Source: Hyaloperonospora brassicae (Eukaryota; Oomycota; Peronosporomycetes; Peronosporales; Peronosporaceae). Taken from it: a DNA stretch of 64,000 bases. The notes under the pieces were generated by a model that saw only the letters and a program-made list of their open reading frames with translations, did not search any database and had not been told where the DNA came from. The stretch is taken from assembly GCA_947650285.1 (NCBI GenBank), contig CANTFL010001406.1:1-64000 (forward strand). Reading direction: 5' to 3'. This document shows, one piece after another, positions 9,443-21,310 of the stretch (position 1 is the stretch's first letter; every line of letters starts with the position of its first letter). The translations under genes were made by a program, and so were the position numbers.

Positions 9443-11740
9443 CATTACTTGACAATGCTTTTCGACAATGTCGTGGCTGCCGTTTGCAGGTACGATGTCC
9501 GTCTCTCACTTCGCGATAGCTCTTTCTCGAGTGTCGCTTCTCGTCGAACCATGCGCATGTGTCGACGATGGACTAATGTGAGCTCTCGGCCACTGGCGCT
9601 CGATCGTGGTCATGCGCGGACTGGAGTCCGACTACTCGTATCAGCTGTTCGGTCTCGTCCGTTCGCTTTTCGGCTTGACAGTGGTCATCCGCCAACTCGT
9701 GCTGCTGCCCGACGCACGTCTCGATCGTCAAGCACTGACGTCCAGTCCCTCGATCACGCGACCAACTACTGAAGCAAGAGCAATACCGACCGACTTCCGT
9801 ATCACGACGGACTAGTCATCACCCCCTTCACCGCAGATGACATCGTTGGTCTGGAGCGCCGGTACACTGACCTGTTCGAGGTCATTAGCGGTGGACGGAC
9901 AGTGAGCAAGTCATGTCCACATCCCTCGACCATGACCAAGTACGCTTCTCGACAACGACAGTGGTGGCGATGTGGTCACTTGTGCGGACGAAAGAGATCC
10001 GGTCAATCAGTGTGTACAGACTGCCAACAGTGCCGGCACTCACCGAAGTTCTGTCATCTGCGCAGCGACTCGATTGTCGCCTATAAGCTCGATCCACCAC
10101 TTGTGCTCCAAAAGCAGTTCAGCTGGCCTGTCATGCTCGAAACGGTATATCCTCTGCTCCCTGCCAGACGGTGTCCAGGCGCACCAGGCGCATCTTCGAT
10201 ATGAAGCTGTAGATGCACTCTTGGAATTGCACGGATCTGGTCACTACCTCATCGATCCGATTGATGACACTACCCCATCGATTCGATCGATACGTCTCGG
10301 CTCGGACAATCGTTCCATGCGCGAAGGACACGTTGCAGACTACAGCGGATTGGCTTTCACAGTGAGCACACTCATACGTGGTCAACTGCCATGTGTATCA
10401 CAAATCATTGCAACACACATCACTTGCAACACGCTGCACTCCATACCGAAGCGTTTGTCCTCGTTCACGCCAAGTTCCTGCTTTCAGTTGGCTTGTCTTC
10501 GTGGTTGGACAAGCACCAAGTGGGTCGTGCTATCATTGTCCGGGCAACAGGCTCGACCAACTCAGCATACTCGTTTCGTTTCGTGCGCACTGTGAAGCCA
10601 GCACTCGCCATCCCGTCAGCAGAGAAGTCGTTGTCATGGCCACGTCCACCACCACCTTCGCACGAGATATTTCGAGCTCGAGCGGAACTGGATCGGATGT
10701 TTTCGCGTCACGTAGCTGGCGTCTGCTTCGGCGTGCTCTCGACTGCGATCAGGGAAAGCTGCTTCATGGTTACTGCCACCAGCGTGTGGGTCACCGACAG
10801 CCACATGACGACAGATGGAGCGATACGGCAAGATACTGCAGACGTCTGTGCACCTGACTGCCTGTGGTATCGAATCGCCGGTGAGTTCGGTGCGACGTCG
10901 GTAGCGGCTTGCGCGAAGCAGAGAGTGCTCATGGCTTTTGTGGCTGCTCTGTCGATCGAGACTGCCAAGCTGAAGCACCACTGTGCTATTGAGCTGAACG
11001 AAGTGGACGTGATGCCATGTCATGAACGGCTTCTTGCAGAACGCCTGGCACAGCAACTTGCTGTCGATAGATACCACGGAGTCGCTTGACCCATACACGA
11101 AGATGCCAACGCGATGGGCCCGTTGTTGCTGTTCTGCAGCCTGTCGATGGTCGCCCCGCTGAAAATGGAGCACTTGTTGCGTGGAAAACCGCCACCAGAT
11201 CCCGCGATGGTACTCCATTGAGGAACCGGCGGAAGACAGAGAGACAGAGAGATAGCAAGCGCGACCGCACAGCGAGTGTCACTGGGACGCCGCAATCCCG
11301 ACTCAGTCTACACTGGCCGCGCGTCTTCTGGTCGTTCACGTTCCATCCTGTGATGACTCGTGACGCGTCCAAACAGCGCCTGCAGACCCCACTGAAGCTG
11401 TTGGCCAACATGACGGACCTTCTTGATGCTGTGCCCACCCGCTCGTCTCCGCGTGAACGTCCGAACTCGCTCCGCTCTCGCCGGCTGTCGCACCAGATCA
11501 GTCGGTCGGTCGATCGATCGGTGACAGACCCGACGCCATCCGATGAGCGCTGGCAGTGGCTCGACGTGTGGATGACGGACTGTGCCACGTGCACAATGTG
11601 GCACCTATTGTGCACGGGAACGCATGCCTCCTATTTGTAGTATCGGTTTCGACGGGGAGCGCGAGCACTTGGCGGTGGTCCTGCGCATTGTTGCCTGACG
11701 TCCGTCGGTTTTATTGGTAGAAACATCGTTCGTAGGGACT
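9443..11740 (+). pseudogene. Unidentified decayed coding-like region of R1, copy 1
   Basis: Several open stretches change frame: 9449-9772, part of 9840-10380, 10391-11089 (232 codons) and 11086-11640 (184 codons). The 10391-11089 frame reads like a real protein piece (EIFRARAELDRMF, then IAGEFGATSVAACAKQRVL). It is colinear with 60400-61100 in the other R1 copy, where the frames break at different places. The part at 9827-9905 reads VITPFTADDIVGLERRYTDL, also conserved. I do not recognise the family. The region may be two adjoining genes with introns or one multi-frameshift pseudogene. Confidence 0.35.
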
Positions 11741-11939
11741 GGGCGTTTGTATCGTTACCTTATTCTATTATTATTTGGAGAGACATGACGTGACTGTACT
11801 ACACGTGCATTTCTACTTAGTTTATCCTGTAATATTGGAATTGACGTGGATAGATTGTGACACCGCTGCTACCATATAATCATTAGGTATAATGGATAGG
11901 CGCGCGGTGTATTTAGCCATAATGCTAGGTGTATTTAGC

Positions 11940-12245
11940 CTATCCCAGACTTTGGTTGCAGCAAAAGTAAAGCTTTTTTTACACACTCAAGACAACATCT
12001 CTTGTATCTGATATGTCCTAGCTTAATTTTTTACATATCCAAATTTATGATGACGTCTACTCATCACCATTACGCGCGTCTAGCAGCGATTGGTGCATTG
12101 GCATAAACTCAGTATCGACCAATGTGTAGACCCTAGAATCATCCCAACAATATCGCTATATTTAGTGACATTGTAATAAATTGTTCAGTATAATAAATTC
12201 GATATTACCAATTCTTACGATGGTAATTTTATGTAACGGGCTACC
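11940..12245 (-). repeat. Truncated LTR related to family A (minus orientation)
   Basis: This stretch is the reverse complement of 46915-47215 with good similarity. It contains LTR landmarks of the family A type: the TGTAACGGG motif at about 12234, an AAGTGACAATAAAGAATATT-like region in decayed form, a GCGCGTAATGGGTGGTGAGT-like block (reverse strand, about 12073-12095), and a TAAAGCTTTT region. No internal element sequence adjoins it, so it is a solo or truncated LTR. Confidence 0.55.
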
Positions 12246-12285
12246 ACGTTAGACCAAACAAACCGCGAGCTCGAATAAATAATGT

Positions 12286-13140
12286 TTGTGTCCCTTTACG
12301 CACGAACCGGGTCGGGAGGTTGCTTCTAGCTGCGCCATTTTGCTTCTTGTTTGTTTCAAGGCATATGACACGGTCCCACTGGAATTTCTGTGTGAGGTGT
12401 CAAGGTATCTTGTATTCGCAGACTCATTTATCGCGATGCTTCGCTGCCTTTATGACAACACCACAGCAAGATTTTCGATGAACGGGAATATCATCGGTCC
12501 CTACCCGACGCGGTCGTCACAAACATCAACAGGATTGTCTATTAGCACCGATGCTGATTCTACTCGTGGCAGAGATACTGACTATGTAGCCCTTGTGCAA
12601 GTAAACGTATGATTGGTCTACGGCATTTCAGCTTTCCGGACCAGGATCAAATTCTCGTCTTTTGTTGACGATCCGACGGTGCCCTTCAGCATGCGGAGCA
12701 ACAACCACCGTTGGTGACCATCCGTGCAGTGTTTCGGCTAGCTGTGTGATCGATTTGTTCAACCAGCGAAGAGTGTACGCCCTCGCTTGATACAGCGGAT
12801 GCGATCACGAATCATGAAGGGATATCTGTCCTCCAACATGGGGACACGACTAGGTAACTAGGGTATTACCAAGTGGGAACTGGGGATCTCGTTGACGACC
12901 ACTGGGCATGACAAGTCCAAACGTCTAAATCATCTCGCGACAGCGGCAATCATTCGAACCAGCGTTGCGGTCAGAATGTTGCTGTTCCATGCTATCATGC
13001 TCCCTACGTATTGCTCACCTCAGCGGTCTTCAGGATCCTATAGTGGGCCAAAAAGGAATGGCAAATCTTTAATAGCAACCTTAATGGCATCATTCCACAT
13101 CGATAACCGGTAGCAGACGTAATTCAATCCAAACCTGCTA
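12286..13140 (+). pseudogene. LINE (non-LTR retrotransposon) reverse transcriptase fragment
   Basis: The frame at 12286-12612 contains CFKAYDTVPLEFL, then FADSFIAMLRCLY, TTARFSMNG and GPYPTRS. This is the classic order of LINE reverse transcriptase blocks (LDFxKAYDTVxxxFL … TTxxxxxNG … GxRQG). The first catalytic Asp of that block is replaced by Val-Cys. A second frame near 12630 gives FSSFVDDPTV, the [YF]xDD active-site box. Further downstream come pieces of the thumb region. The same segment, inverted, lies at 63450-64000. Multiple stops and frame changes show it is dead. Confidence 0.7.
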
Positions 13141-13237
13141 TATGCTCCACGAGTCGCGGAAAGGATTGTTTTCATCTTTGTGGACGTCGCAATTTGTACT
13201 CAGAATTTAACGCAGCCACGAAATGGTTGATACGCAA

Positions 13238-13701
13238 ACAGTTAGGGGGCGCGCTCTTGTCCGATTACTGAGAAGACCTTGTGTTGACTAAACACAAGGC
13301 CGCGTGTCCCCGACGTCACGTTCACGTAGAGAGGAAGCGCAACCGAAACAAACAGAACCCGAAAGCTCAGTTTGAGGGAAATTAGAACTGTATTAAATAG
13401 AGGTATGTTTATTTAATAAATTATCTTTGTCTTCATCTGACTATATTAAACTACGATCTCCTATGTGGCTTTCTTGCTCACCACCCATCGCGCGCGTCCT
13501 GCAGCGGTTGGTGATTTATCTGGTCGATGTACGGTGTTCATCAACCAAGAAGTGAAGCAACCACGAATATTACACTCGGGGGTAAGATTTTGCCTAAACT
13601 ACCTTTTATCGAGTAATGTCAATAATATACTACCTAAATCGATAATGTTTAGAAATAAATACATTCGTATTAATTGTATGTAACGGTCTCATCCCGTTAC
13701 A
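13238..13701 (-). repeat. 3' LTR of A2
   Basis: It aligns with 21038-21310 over its left part. Shared blocks include CTTGTGTTGACTAAACACAA, AGAACTGTATTAA and the poly(A)-type AATAAATTATC region. The inner end is the palindrome-like TGTAACGG…CCCGTTACA at 13679-13701, equivalent to the A1 LTR start. The outer terminus is mutated (AGTTAGGGGG instead of TGTAACGGG). Confidence 0.75.
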
Positions 13702-13891
13702 TTAACCCTTTCGACCATCAGTCACTCTAGCGAGTGATTTGATTGATTGGTGACAGAGTGACCACAGATGGGTCGCTCTGTGGGAAAGAGAGCACTTGTT
13801 GGTATTAAACAATTCATTCCAGCTTTTCAACGCATGACGAGTTCGTCCACGCGCTGCGCGAACAAGGCCGCCACTGAAGCGGCCGCAACGG

Positions 13892-15619
13892 ATGCGTGCA
13901 GCTGGAGAGCAAGCAGTCCAAGACTCGGAAGCAGGCACCTCATCGCCTGCTGATACTGATAAGCAGCCGGCAACACCCGATGTTGCAGGTGCACGTGGTC
14001 ATCCACGTGCAGCTTCTTTATCCGCAGCTTTGGCTGCAGGTGGTATTCCCATGGACGCTGACCCCGATATAAAGTTGATCTATTCGGACGAGTCGGACCC
14101 TCCGTCCGACTCAAAGTTGCCCGCAAAGCCCGACCGTAAAGTTGTGGGTGCGGGCACGACTGTCGCACCTCGTAGCAGGCTCGACAGGACTACGCTATGA
14201 TATGTTCAGCTCATCCGACAAGTCTGAGTACTCGTCGCGGCAAAAGAACCGATGGCGCTCGAGTTTATATGATGCGAGTGCGCAACACAAGGACATTAGT
14301 CATCGTGACGATGGCGATGACTCTTCACGGAGTCATCGAAGCCGTAGCAATTTGAAAGGATTGTGGCGACCGCAGTGCCATCATCTATGTCTGCACTGAG
14401 CAAGGAAAACAAGATCGAAATGTGTTACGTTCTTCTCCATAGGACAAACCATTGATGCCTGTTCAACGCAATATGAATCAGTGGTATGGTGAAATCACTG
14501 GGAGTTGTCGAAATCCACTCTGTGATTCGTCAAGATCGATGGTCTAGATGTCAGTGCGAGTGATCATCGCACTGAACATGAGCAATACATCGATGTATTT
14601 TTCAGACACCGATGGTATTAAGGCAACCTCGACCGAGACGAAGTTTCGTTGGTGCAGAATAAAACACTTTCATCGGCAACATTGAAAAGGTTGGTTATGA
14701 CGCTTGGTTTAGTAAATACATTGCAGCTCTTTATAATTTTGAAGATAGCTCGCCAACCGGTGCTCGTTATATTTTGCTCCTATTGGTCTCGAGAGGAAAA
14801 TTAACCCTGCCTCTCGTGGGGAGTCAATTGTCAGAGTTGTGTTGTCAACTCTATTCGCGTTCTTAGGAAGGCCTACCTCTCTAATCATCCCGGTTGGAGG
14901 GCTCGCATCTCGGCTGAGATTCACAAAGGAATTGAGACTCTGCCATCTCTTAACGAACGCTCCGGGCGTTCGTTAAGAGATGGCTTTCCTTCGACAAAGA
15001 TGGCATCTCGTCGTGCTGATCGACGATACCGTGTACATCTAACATCATCTAAAAACGGAGCTTTTAGCTGTTCCACAAGGGTAGATACCCTTGCCACTGG
15101 ACGAGGTAACTCGCCCTTGATCATAAAATGTCACAGTTCAAGATACGCTCTAAAATGAAGCTTTGACCACCGTGTGAGTCCTCTTAATAGTTTGGAGAAG
15201 GAGATAAGCCCTCCTCCAATTCGTTCGACTCACCATCTCGACAAGCATGAGATGGATCGCGCAATCGCTGCATTGCGCGAGGATTTGTAGCACGAGAAGG
15301 GTATGAGGTACGCTCAACCGATTCTGTGCTGAAGAACCACAAAGATCGGGAGGGTGATCGTGCGAAGGATCGTGCCGATAATGCCCTCGCACAGCTTCAT
15401 GTCGAGCAAGATGCCCTTTCCCTCAGTGACGAGCTGACCACATCTCGCAGGGAGATCAATCACTTGAATGTTAAGGTCCTCTCACTCTGCGATCAAACTG
15501 ATCGTCTGGAGCGCGAGCGTACGAATCAGATAAAAATTCTTTAGCGTAGGGGCTATTTTCATCGTCGAAAGAACGCTCGTACTAACAGAACAGGAGGATA
15601 CGCTCCACGTAAAACGTAG
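13892..15619 (+). pseudogene. Antisense gene of A2 (homologue of the A1 antisense frame)
   Basis: On the strand opposite to A2 pol, starting 190 bp from the LTR, are recognisable pieces of the protein encoded at 55281-53674. These are AGARG followed by DPDIKLIYSDESD (13892-14110); YIDVFFRHRWY (about 14600-14636); FVGAE*NTFIGNIEKVG (about 14650-14700); STRVDTLATGRGNSPLI (about 15072-15124); HHLDKHEMDRAIAALREDL (about 15230-15288); and a coiled coil with KDRADNALAQL and DQTDRLERER (15326-15544). Order and spacing match A1. Stops and frame changes between blocks show decay. Comparing codons with A1 over the coiled coil, differences fall mostly on third positions of this antisense frame. The function is not known. 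Confidence 0.65.
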
Positions 15620-15930
15620 AATACGTACGCATCCTACGTGGCAGCTCAATAGTGTATGCGTTGTCTTGTCGGAGCAGCACCCGAAAGGGGCCGACATTTT
15701 TGGGCAGCAGTAAAATGCTTCACACGTTAGTCTCTACATGTCTAAATAGATTTACCGTTACAAGTAGTAATATATAGCCTTCAATAAAAGAAAGAACAAT
15801 TGCTCTTTCATTCTTGTCAGCGTCCCGTTTCAGCCTGTCTAATACGTGAGAGTTGGAGATCTGCACGAAACAAACCAATATTTCTCGATCCAGCGGAAAT
15901 ACTTCTGCTGACGGGACATTATTTTGTTCA
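14990..15930 (-). pseudogene. A2 pol: integrase C-terminal part and chromodomain
   Basis: Read on the minus strand, about 15125-15060 gives ERILN, then SYLVQWQGYLPLWNS, the chromodomain core seen in A1 as [17 protein letters not shown]. Further upstream is the GPY/F-type module near 15600-15750. The Trp that ends the core is followed by a stop in A2. The chromodomain of chromoviral integrases binds histone marks and guides insertion. It lies antisense to the plus-strand frame described separately. Confidence 0.6.
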
Positions 15931-16039
15931 GTTCCGTTGTGCTAACTGCAGAAAGAGCCCTTTCCTAATTCTTTCATTCATCAATGGTGTCATCATCCTA
16001 GCTGGAATAGTCGTTGGAGATGCTAAAAATACCAGCATC

Positions 16040-16960
16040 GTCATTATCATCTGATTCAATACTAGCGTCATCGCTATTAACGAGATGGTCTTCTTCATCG
16101 ATGTAGACTTGATCAAAATTGGCATCATACGTGACGACGTTGAAGCAGACACGTGATTAGCAAGAGCCAGAACGGTTTGTGCACGACCGATTCCCTCCCT
16201 CCTTGTCCAAGATCCACACTTTAACAGATTGGCAGACGTGAATGGCGCAAGCCAATCACGAAGAACGGTGTGTGCTGTGTAGAAGCATGCACCGAAATAT
16301 TGATGGCGAATTCCACCATCGGTAGGATTTCGCTGCAACTCGAGAACGAGTGGACGTATACCCGCAAAATCTCCTTTAGGACACGATTGGCACGTTCCGT
16401 CTGACCATCGGTTTCGGGATGTTCAGATGTCCACATCTTAAGCCGAATTCCGAGTGAACGGAACACGGATTGCCAAAAGTCTGCCGTGAATCGAGGATCA
16501 CGATCGGACACGAGTTCACGGGGTAACCCCTGGAGTCAAAATATCTTGTCGATGAAGACACGAGAACAACCCTGTGCCGTGATCGACTCGGGTACTGCAG
16601 CGAGATGCACCATCTTACTGAACCCGTCAACGAACGCAAGAATGCCATTATTCTTGTGGTCGCCTTCGAGGAAGCCAAAGACGAGGTCCATGGAACCGGA
16701 CTGCCATCACCCTACCGGTACAGGTAGAGACTTTAAGGGTGCACAGGATATAGAGATAGGCTTTATCCGTTGGCAAACCTCGCAAGAACGAATGAACTTG
16801 CGCACAAACTGATACTGGCGGGGCCAGTAAAAGGCAATACCTACCGCAAGGTAAGTCTCTTCTCTTCCACGATGGCCACTTGTTGGGGCATCGTGACATA
16901 TATACATACAGCGCAAGCGCAATTTGTTATTAGGGAGAATGAAAACACGAGGCGTGTCCC
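16040..16960 (-). pseudogene. A2 integrase core
   Basis: The zinc-binding part appears at 16922-16707 (CHDAPTSGHRGREETYL, then CEVCQRIKP). The first catalytic Asp is in SGSMDLVF (about 16690). The second is in SDRDPRFTADFW at 16511, and the Glu in DGQTERANR follows at the normal DD35E distance. FVDGFSKMVHL near 16650 is unbroken here, whereas A1 has lost a base. The rest is interrupted by frame changes. Confidence 0.75.
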
Positions 16961-17118
16961 TGGCAACTGCCGTTTAGTACAGCAACCCGTTGCATATAGT
17001 GTACCGATCCGATGAGAAACAATACAAAGCCTTTACAAACCTTTTAACGACTCACGAGATGGATTTCCCAGATGATCCATCAAGGGCATAGGAGCCTTGT
17101 ACATTGCGAAGGCCTTCC

Positions 17119-18560
17119 TTAAAAGGTCAATTTACATTGACTACGGCACACACTGACTGTACGTGTCGCAACAGTGGGCCTATCATCTCTGTTAAATTGC
17201 GCGATCGGCTCGAGATTAAGTCGGCGCGAAAGCGTATCAGCGGCGACGTTCGGTCGTCCTGGTATATATTCGACGGAGAAGTTGTATTCGTTGAAGCAAG
17301 AAAGCCACCTCGCCATTCTTTGCGAGAGATGTGGACTGTTCACGGCCTTTCGTAGAGACGCATGGTCCGTGTAGACGATGAAAGGTCTTACTCCCAAGAG
17401 ATAGACACGAAACTTAGCCAGTGCATATTTTATGGAAAGGAGTTCCTTGTCATGCACTGGGTGATTACTATCAGCTACTTGCAGCTGACTCCATTGATAT
17501 AAGGTGACGCTATCTGCGCCATCTGTGTCAAATTGCATCAATGCGCAGCCGATCGCAAAATCGCTAGCGTCACAGACCGCTTGGAATGGTCTGTCCTGAT
17601 CTGCAATCGCCAGTATGGGCGATTGCATCAAGCTTTGCTTAATACCTTCAAACGAACGCTGACAGTCAGCGTTCCATGACCAACTCACATTCTTCTTGAG
17701 TAAAGAAGAAAGATGTACCGTCATTTCGGTGTAGTTGCGAGAATACTTGTGCAAATACGCCGCTAGCCCAAGGAACTTCCTTAGTCCCTTGACATAGACT
17801 GGAACTGGCCCGTCGGTGATCGCCTTGATCTTTTAGGGATCAGGGGGTACGCCGTGTTTACCCACGATGCACGCAAGAAGTGGTATTTCGCTAGCTGCAA
17901 ATGTACATTTCTGGAGGTTGGCGTACAACACATGCTTGCGCATCAGTTGAAGAATCTGACGAACGCGTGTTCAGTGGACTTCCACGTTCGCCTTTACGTT
18001 CATAGTTAAGCTACGGACGAACACATCGTCGAAGTAACTCGGTGTGAAATCTCAAACCGGTGTTAAAAGATTTGTTACACATCTGTCGAACGTTGCAGGG
18101 TCGTAACTCATCCCCTGTGGCATCACTAGCAACTCTCACAGCTTGCCGATGGGGTTGCTTACTTCTGTGTACTGAATGTCCCGTTCACGCATGAGGATCT
18201 GATAGAAGCCATCCGTCAGATCCATGGACAAGAAGATATTACTCTTAGGCATGCCATCAATGATAACGTCCTTCCTCGGTATCGGCGTATGAGCCGGTAT
18301 TGTTGCAGCATTCAATTTGCTGAATGAGTGCACTATCCGCCATCCTCATGCGGCCTTTCGCACACAGAAGGTCGGAGAGCTGTGAAGGGATGTTGATTCC
18401 CTCACAAGGCCCGCTGCTAATCGATCGATAAACGACTTGCCGATAGCTAGTACTTGTTCACTAGGCAGTGACAACTGCTTCATGACACAGTACTTCGAGC
18501 CCGGTTTGAGCTCGATCTCGTGTCGAGTTCTTTTACCTTAGGCAACTCGCAAGGCGCGAA
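17119..18560 (-). pseudogene. A2 reverse transcriptase and RNase H
   Basis: The finger/palm part is at 18333-18136 (IPRKDVIIDG, SMDLTDGFYQILM, with the first catalytic Asp). The active-site box SYFDDVFV is near 18040. A 211-codon open frame at 17754-17119 covers the thumb and RNase H: CDASDFAIGCAL, then VHDKELLSIKYAL with the catalytic Glu present, TDHASL, and AADTLSRR. Frame changes between these parts make it a pseudogene. Confidence 0.8.
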
Positions 18561-18639
18561 TTCAGGCAACACATCCCATAATTCTATCGAATTCTTAAAC
18601 AAAAGATTTGCATGAAGCGACTCTCAGGTATGAGGCGGT

Positions 18640-19883
18640 TATCGCTTAATATGAGTCTTCTCACCAACAATCTCTTCCATAGATGAGATGCTGAGATCCC
18701 GTTCGTTCTCGGCAAATACTGTTACCGGCCGACAATCGGTCATATACTCATCCTCCGTGACGAGTATGCAGATCTGCTTGACTAATCCACAGCGCAAACC
18801 ACGCAAGGACCGTTTCGATAGCAATTATAAAAAAATCGAAATAACATCAGATCAAGAATATAAGCGCCTAAACTTGATCCGACATTGGACAAGAAGTTCA
18901 ACGTCAAATTTTCATCCTGGGTTGTTGTTTCCGTAGGCTGCTGAAGACTTGACCGTTTCGGATGCATGTAGCCTAATCTCTCAGCAAGTAACTCTTGAGG
19001 AATTTCTTCCTCAGGTAAATGGGACTTATATCCTTGACGTCTTCTGACTGTTGCCGTGCAACCACATCAGGGACTGATCCTCTATGGTCGACTCTCCAGT
19101 CGACCCAGGATGTCCATGTTGCCCTTTGGAGGCAACAGGTTTCTTTTGTATACGATGCTGCCCGCTCGGCGTGCATCCAGGTCCCAATCCACTCGGCTTG
19201 TTCGAGTGGTGGACCTTCGGCGCAGCCTGTTCTTGTGTACAGCCGCCGGGAGCTTGCCCCACATTGTAGTGATCAACTACACTGTGATCTTGTGCAGTCG
19301 TGCTAACGACCGTACCGCAAGTGAGGTCATCGCACTCACTCGCAGAACATCCACACGCTTGTGGACGCTCCAAGACGTTCATCAGATGGCCATCTGATGA
19401 ACAAGCGGCAGGCATCTTCACGGATCGATGCTGCCAGCTCACCCTTGGCTCGTACTTTCTGAGCCAAGGTAATCCCAGGATGACATCAAATTTGTCATCC
19501 AGATCTAGTACGATGAAGTCATCATCGCACTGTTCACCCTTTAACGTGTAGTAGATTCCGACTACATGTTTTTCAACGATTGTCGATATGCTGTGGCAAG
19601 ACTCACCGTCATCCTCGTTGGAGGGATGTCGCGCTTAATGAACTTGAGTTATTTACCTATATTGACGGTGGCGAATAAAGTTCTCTATAGCCTGACTGTC
19701 ATCAAGAGCACGAAGTGATAAATCTTTTGTCACTTGCAACTTCAAAGTGATGAGTGATATCTCATCATCAGGTGCAGAGACACAAAATGATTGTGTACCT
19801 AGAGCACCTTTCGTCAAGAGCTTTGCAATTTCTATATGGTTGCTGGATGAGTAGGGCATTCCTCCCCCACTGACGCCGACCAT
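18640..19883 (-). pseudogene. A2 protease and protease-RT linker
   Basis: The start at 19883 reads MVGVSGGGMPYSSSN, then SLRALDDSQAIENFIRH where A1 has ALVDCGASNKFVRRH. The catalytic Asp-x-Gly of the retropepsin is therefore lost. Downstream, 19442-19026 is a continuous linker with VLERPQACGCSASEC. The 26-bp palindrome at 19377-19402 is shared with A1. Confidence 0.65.
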
Positions 19884-20960
19884 TTTTTATTAATTCACTT
19901 CGCTGTTGCGGTTTTGCAACAGAGTTGGTCCTACGCCCATTGCCCTTCTTATCAAATGACTGATCGTTTAGCTAAGAAATGTTTGGAACTAGACGTGGGG
20001 CACTACACTCGTATGCGTAGTGCCCTAACTTCTGGCAGCAATTACACTTCTGCAATCGCTTGTTGTTCGAAGAGCGAGGTCCCTCGCGTTCAACATAACA
20101 GAGTTCCACTGGTTCTTGACTTTCGGTCTCTTGTCGTCTCGGTGGACGATAATAGCTCGAGCTAGCATGAGCTTGTCTCATGCTAAAGTCTTCCTGTTCC
20201 GCTGATGCAATATCATTTTCTATATTATTCAACTGTAGGCGTAACAGGTGGCTCCTGACGGGACCGTCTGTGAGCCCTTGCATGAACTCAGTAATCAACG
20301 TGTGTTCGTGTCCTGGTTTGGCAGCTATACTACTCGCGAGGAGTCGTTTATGCTGAGAATAAGCGTGTACATCACGCTTACCTTGCTTAAGATCTAGGAG
20401 ATCAGATCGAGCCCTGACTTCAGCCCGTGTCCTTTCAAACGTTTGCTCGAGCCGGGTATGAAAGTATTTCAGCGACTCAAAAGCGTATAAGTTGCTCATT
20501 TCTAGCCCTAAGTCCTACATTTGGCACGTTCCGCTTAGTGAGCTTAAGCAATTGTGAGTATGATTTGCTCATCGTCGATGCGACTTGCCTATATGACTCT
20601 GTCTAATTTGACGATACACCTCAACAGGAAGGCTTCTTCGACTCCTCTGTACTTAAAGATATCGACCTTCAAGATTTCGGGATGATGGGCGTGCGTCGTT
20701 CAGCCCACATCAGCATTAAATTGATGCTGTCTCAACTGATCGGCCTCCTGAGAGCCTTTCTGGTCAAGCGAGGCTACTTTCTCTCATTTGGCGACAATTT
20801 CATTTTGAATGAACCTGGCTATGGTGGCATGTATTTAGTCTCTATCAAGAGACTGTAACATGGTGTCAATGGTGGCTTCGTCTACGGTAGAGCTCATACG
20901 TCCTAATGCACTCTATTTGATGTCACTCACATGGTTACAGCCTCTACGCGTGGCGTGAAA
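19884..20960 (-). pseudogene. A2 Gag
   Basis: The open frame 20499-19972 contains QGKRDVHAYSQH, GPVRSHLLRLQL, AEQEDFSMRQAHA and the nucleocapsid zinc knuckle CNCCQKLGHYAYEC (C-x2-C-x4-H-x4-C). The N-terminal third (about 20960-20500) is present but broken. The sequence AAAAAAT precedes the protease, as in A1. Confidence 0.75.
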
Positions 20961-21022
20961 GCTTTTAACCTCATCCAACATGTTTATATTGAATGCGGTT
21001 GTTGTGGCCGTTAGACGGACTT

Positions 21023-21035
21023 CAAAGTGCTACCA
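21023..21035 (-). promoter_or_regulatory. A2 primer-binding site
   Basis: On the minus strand this reads TGGTAGCACTTTG two bases inside the 5' LTR, identical to A1. It pairs with a tRNA ending CAAAGTGCTACCA. The first eight bases match initiator-Met type primers but the rest does not, so the tRNA is unassigned. Confidence 0.65.
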
Positions 21036-21037
21036 GG

Positions 21038-21310
21038 TGTAACGGGCACGCTTTTGTCCGATGACTGAGAAGACCTTGTGTTGACTAAACACAAGGCCGC
21101 GTGCTCCCGACGTCACTTACGCGTAGAGAGGAAGAGCAACCGAAGCAAACAGAAATTGAAAGCTCAGTTTGAGGAAAATTAGAACTGTATTAAGTAGAGG
21201 TATGTTTATTTAATAAGTTATCTTTGTCTTCATCTAACGATATTAAACTACGATATCTTCTAGGTGGGGTTCTTGCTCACCACCCATTGCGCGCGTCCAG
21301 CAGCGGTTGG
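21038..21310 (-). repeat. 5' LTR of A2, outer end truncated
   Basis: It starts at the inner end with TGTAACGGGC and aligns with 13238 to about 13510. Similarity stops at the GCGGTTGGTG block near 21305, where unrelated DNA begins. The outer quarter is missing. Confidence 0.7.

Larger units (their letters stand above)
6815..11752 (+). repeat. Segmental duplication R1, copy 1
   Basis: This 4.9 kb block aligns by eye with 56937-61774 in the same orientation, at roughly 90-95% identity over most of its length. Homology begins at GACAACCGTTGGCACGCT (about 6822 and 56942) and ends after GGGACTGGGCGTTTGT (about 11750 and 61771); sequences on both sides are unrelated. It carries the secreted EER protein gene, a COMM-domain gene remnant and about 2.3 kb of unidentified decayed coding-like sequence. 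No direct repeats at the ends and no transposase were found, so duplication by recombination is more likely than transposition. Confidence 0.85.
13238..21310 (-). mobile_element. Ty3/gypsy retrotransposon A2 (decayed copy of family A, minus strand)
   Basis: The element reads right to left: 5' LTR (21038 to about 21310, outer end truncated), primer-binding site (21023-21035), gag, protease, reverse transcriptase, RNase H, integrase, chromodomain, a large antisense frame on the plus strand, and 3' LTR (13238-13701). Every domain aligns with element A1 at 47833-55804 in the same order. Frameshifts and stops break all frames. Its LTRs are longer than those of A1 and only partly similar, so A1 and A2 belong to related subfamilies rather than one recent burst. 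Confidence 0.85.

Noticed and set aside
10634..11218. 194-codon minus-strand frame in R1, and its counterpart near 61092-61700
   Set aside because: Open mainly because of base composition opposite the plus-strand coding-like pieces; no recognisable domain, and the counterpart is differently arranged.
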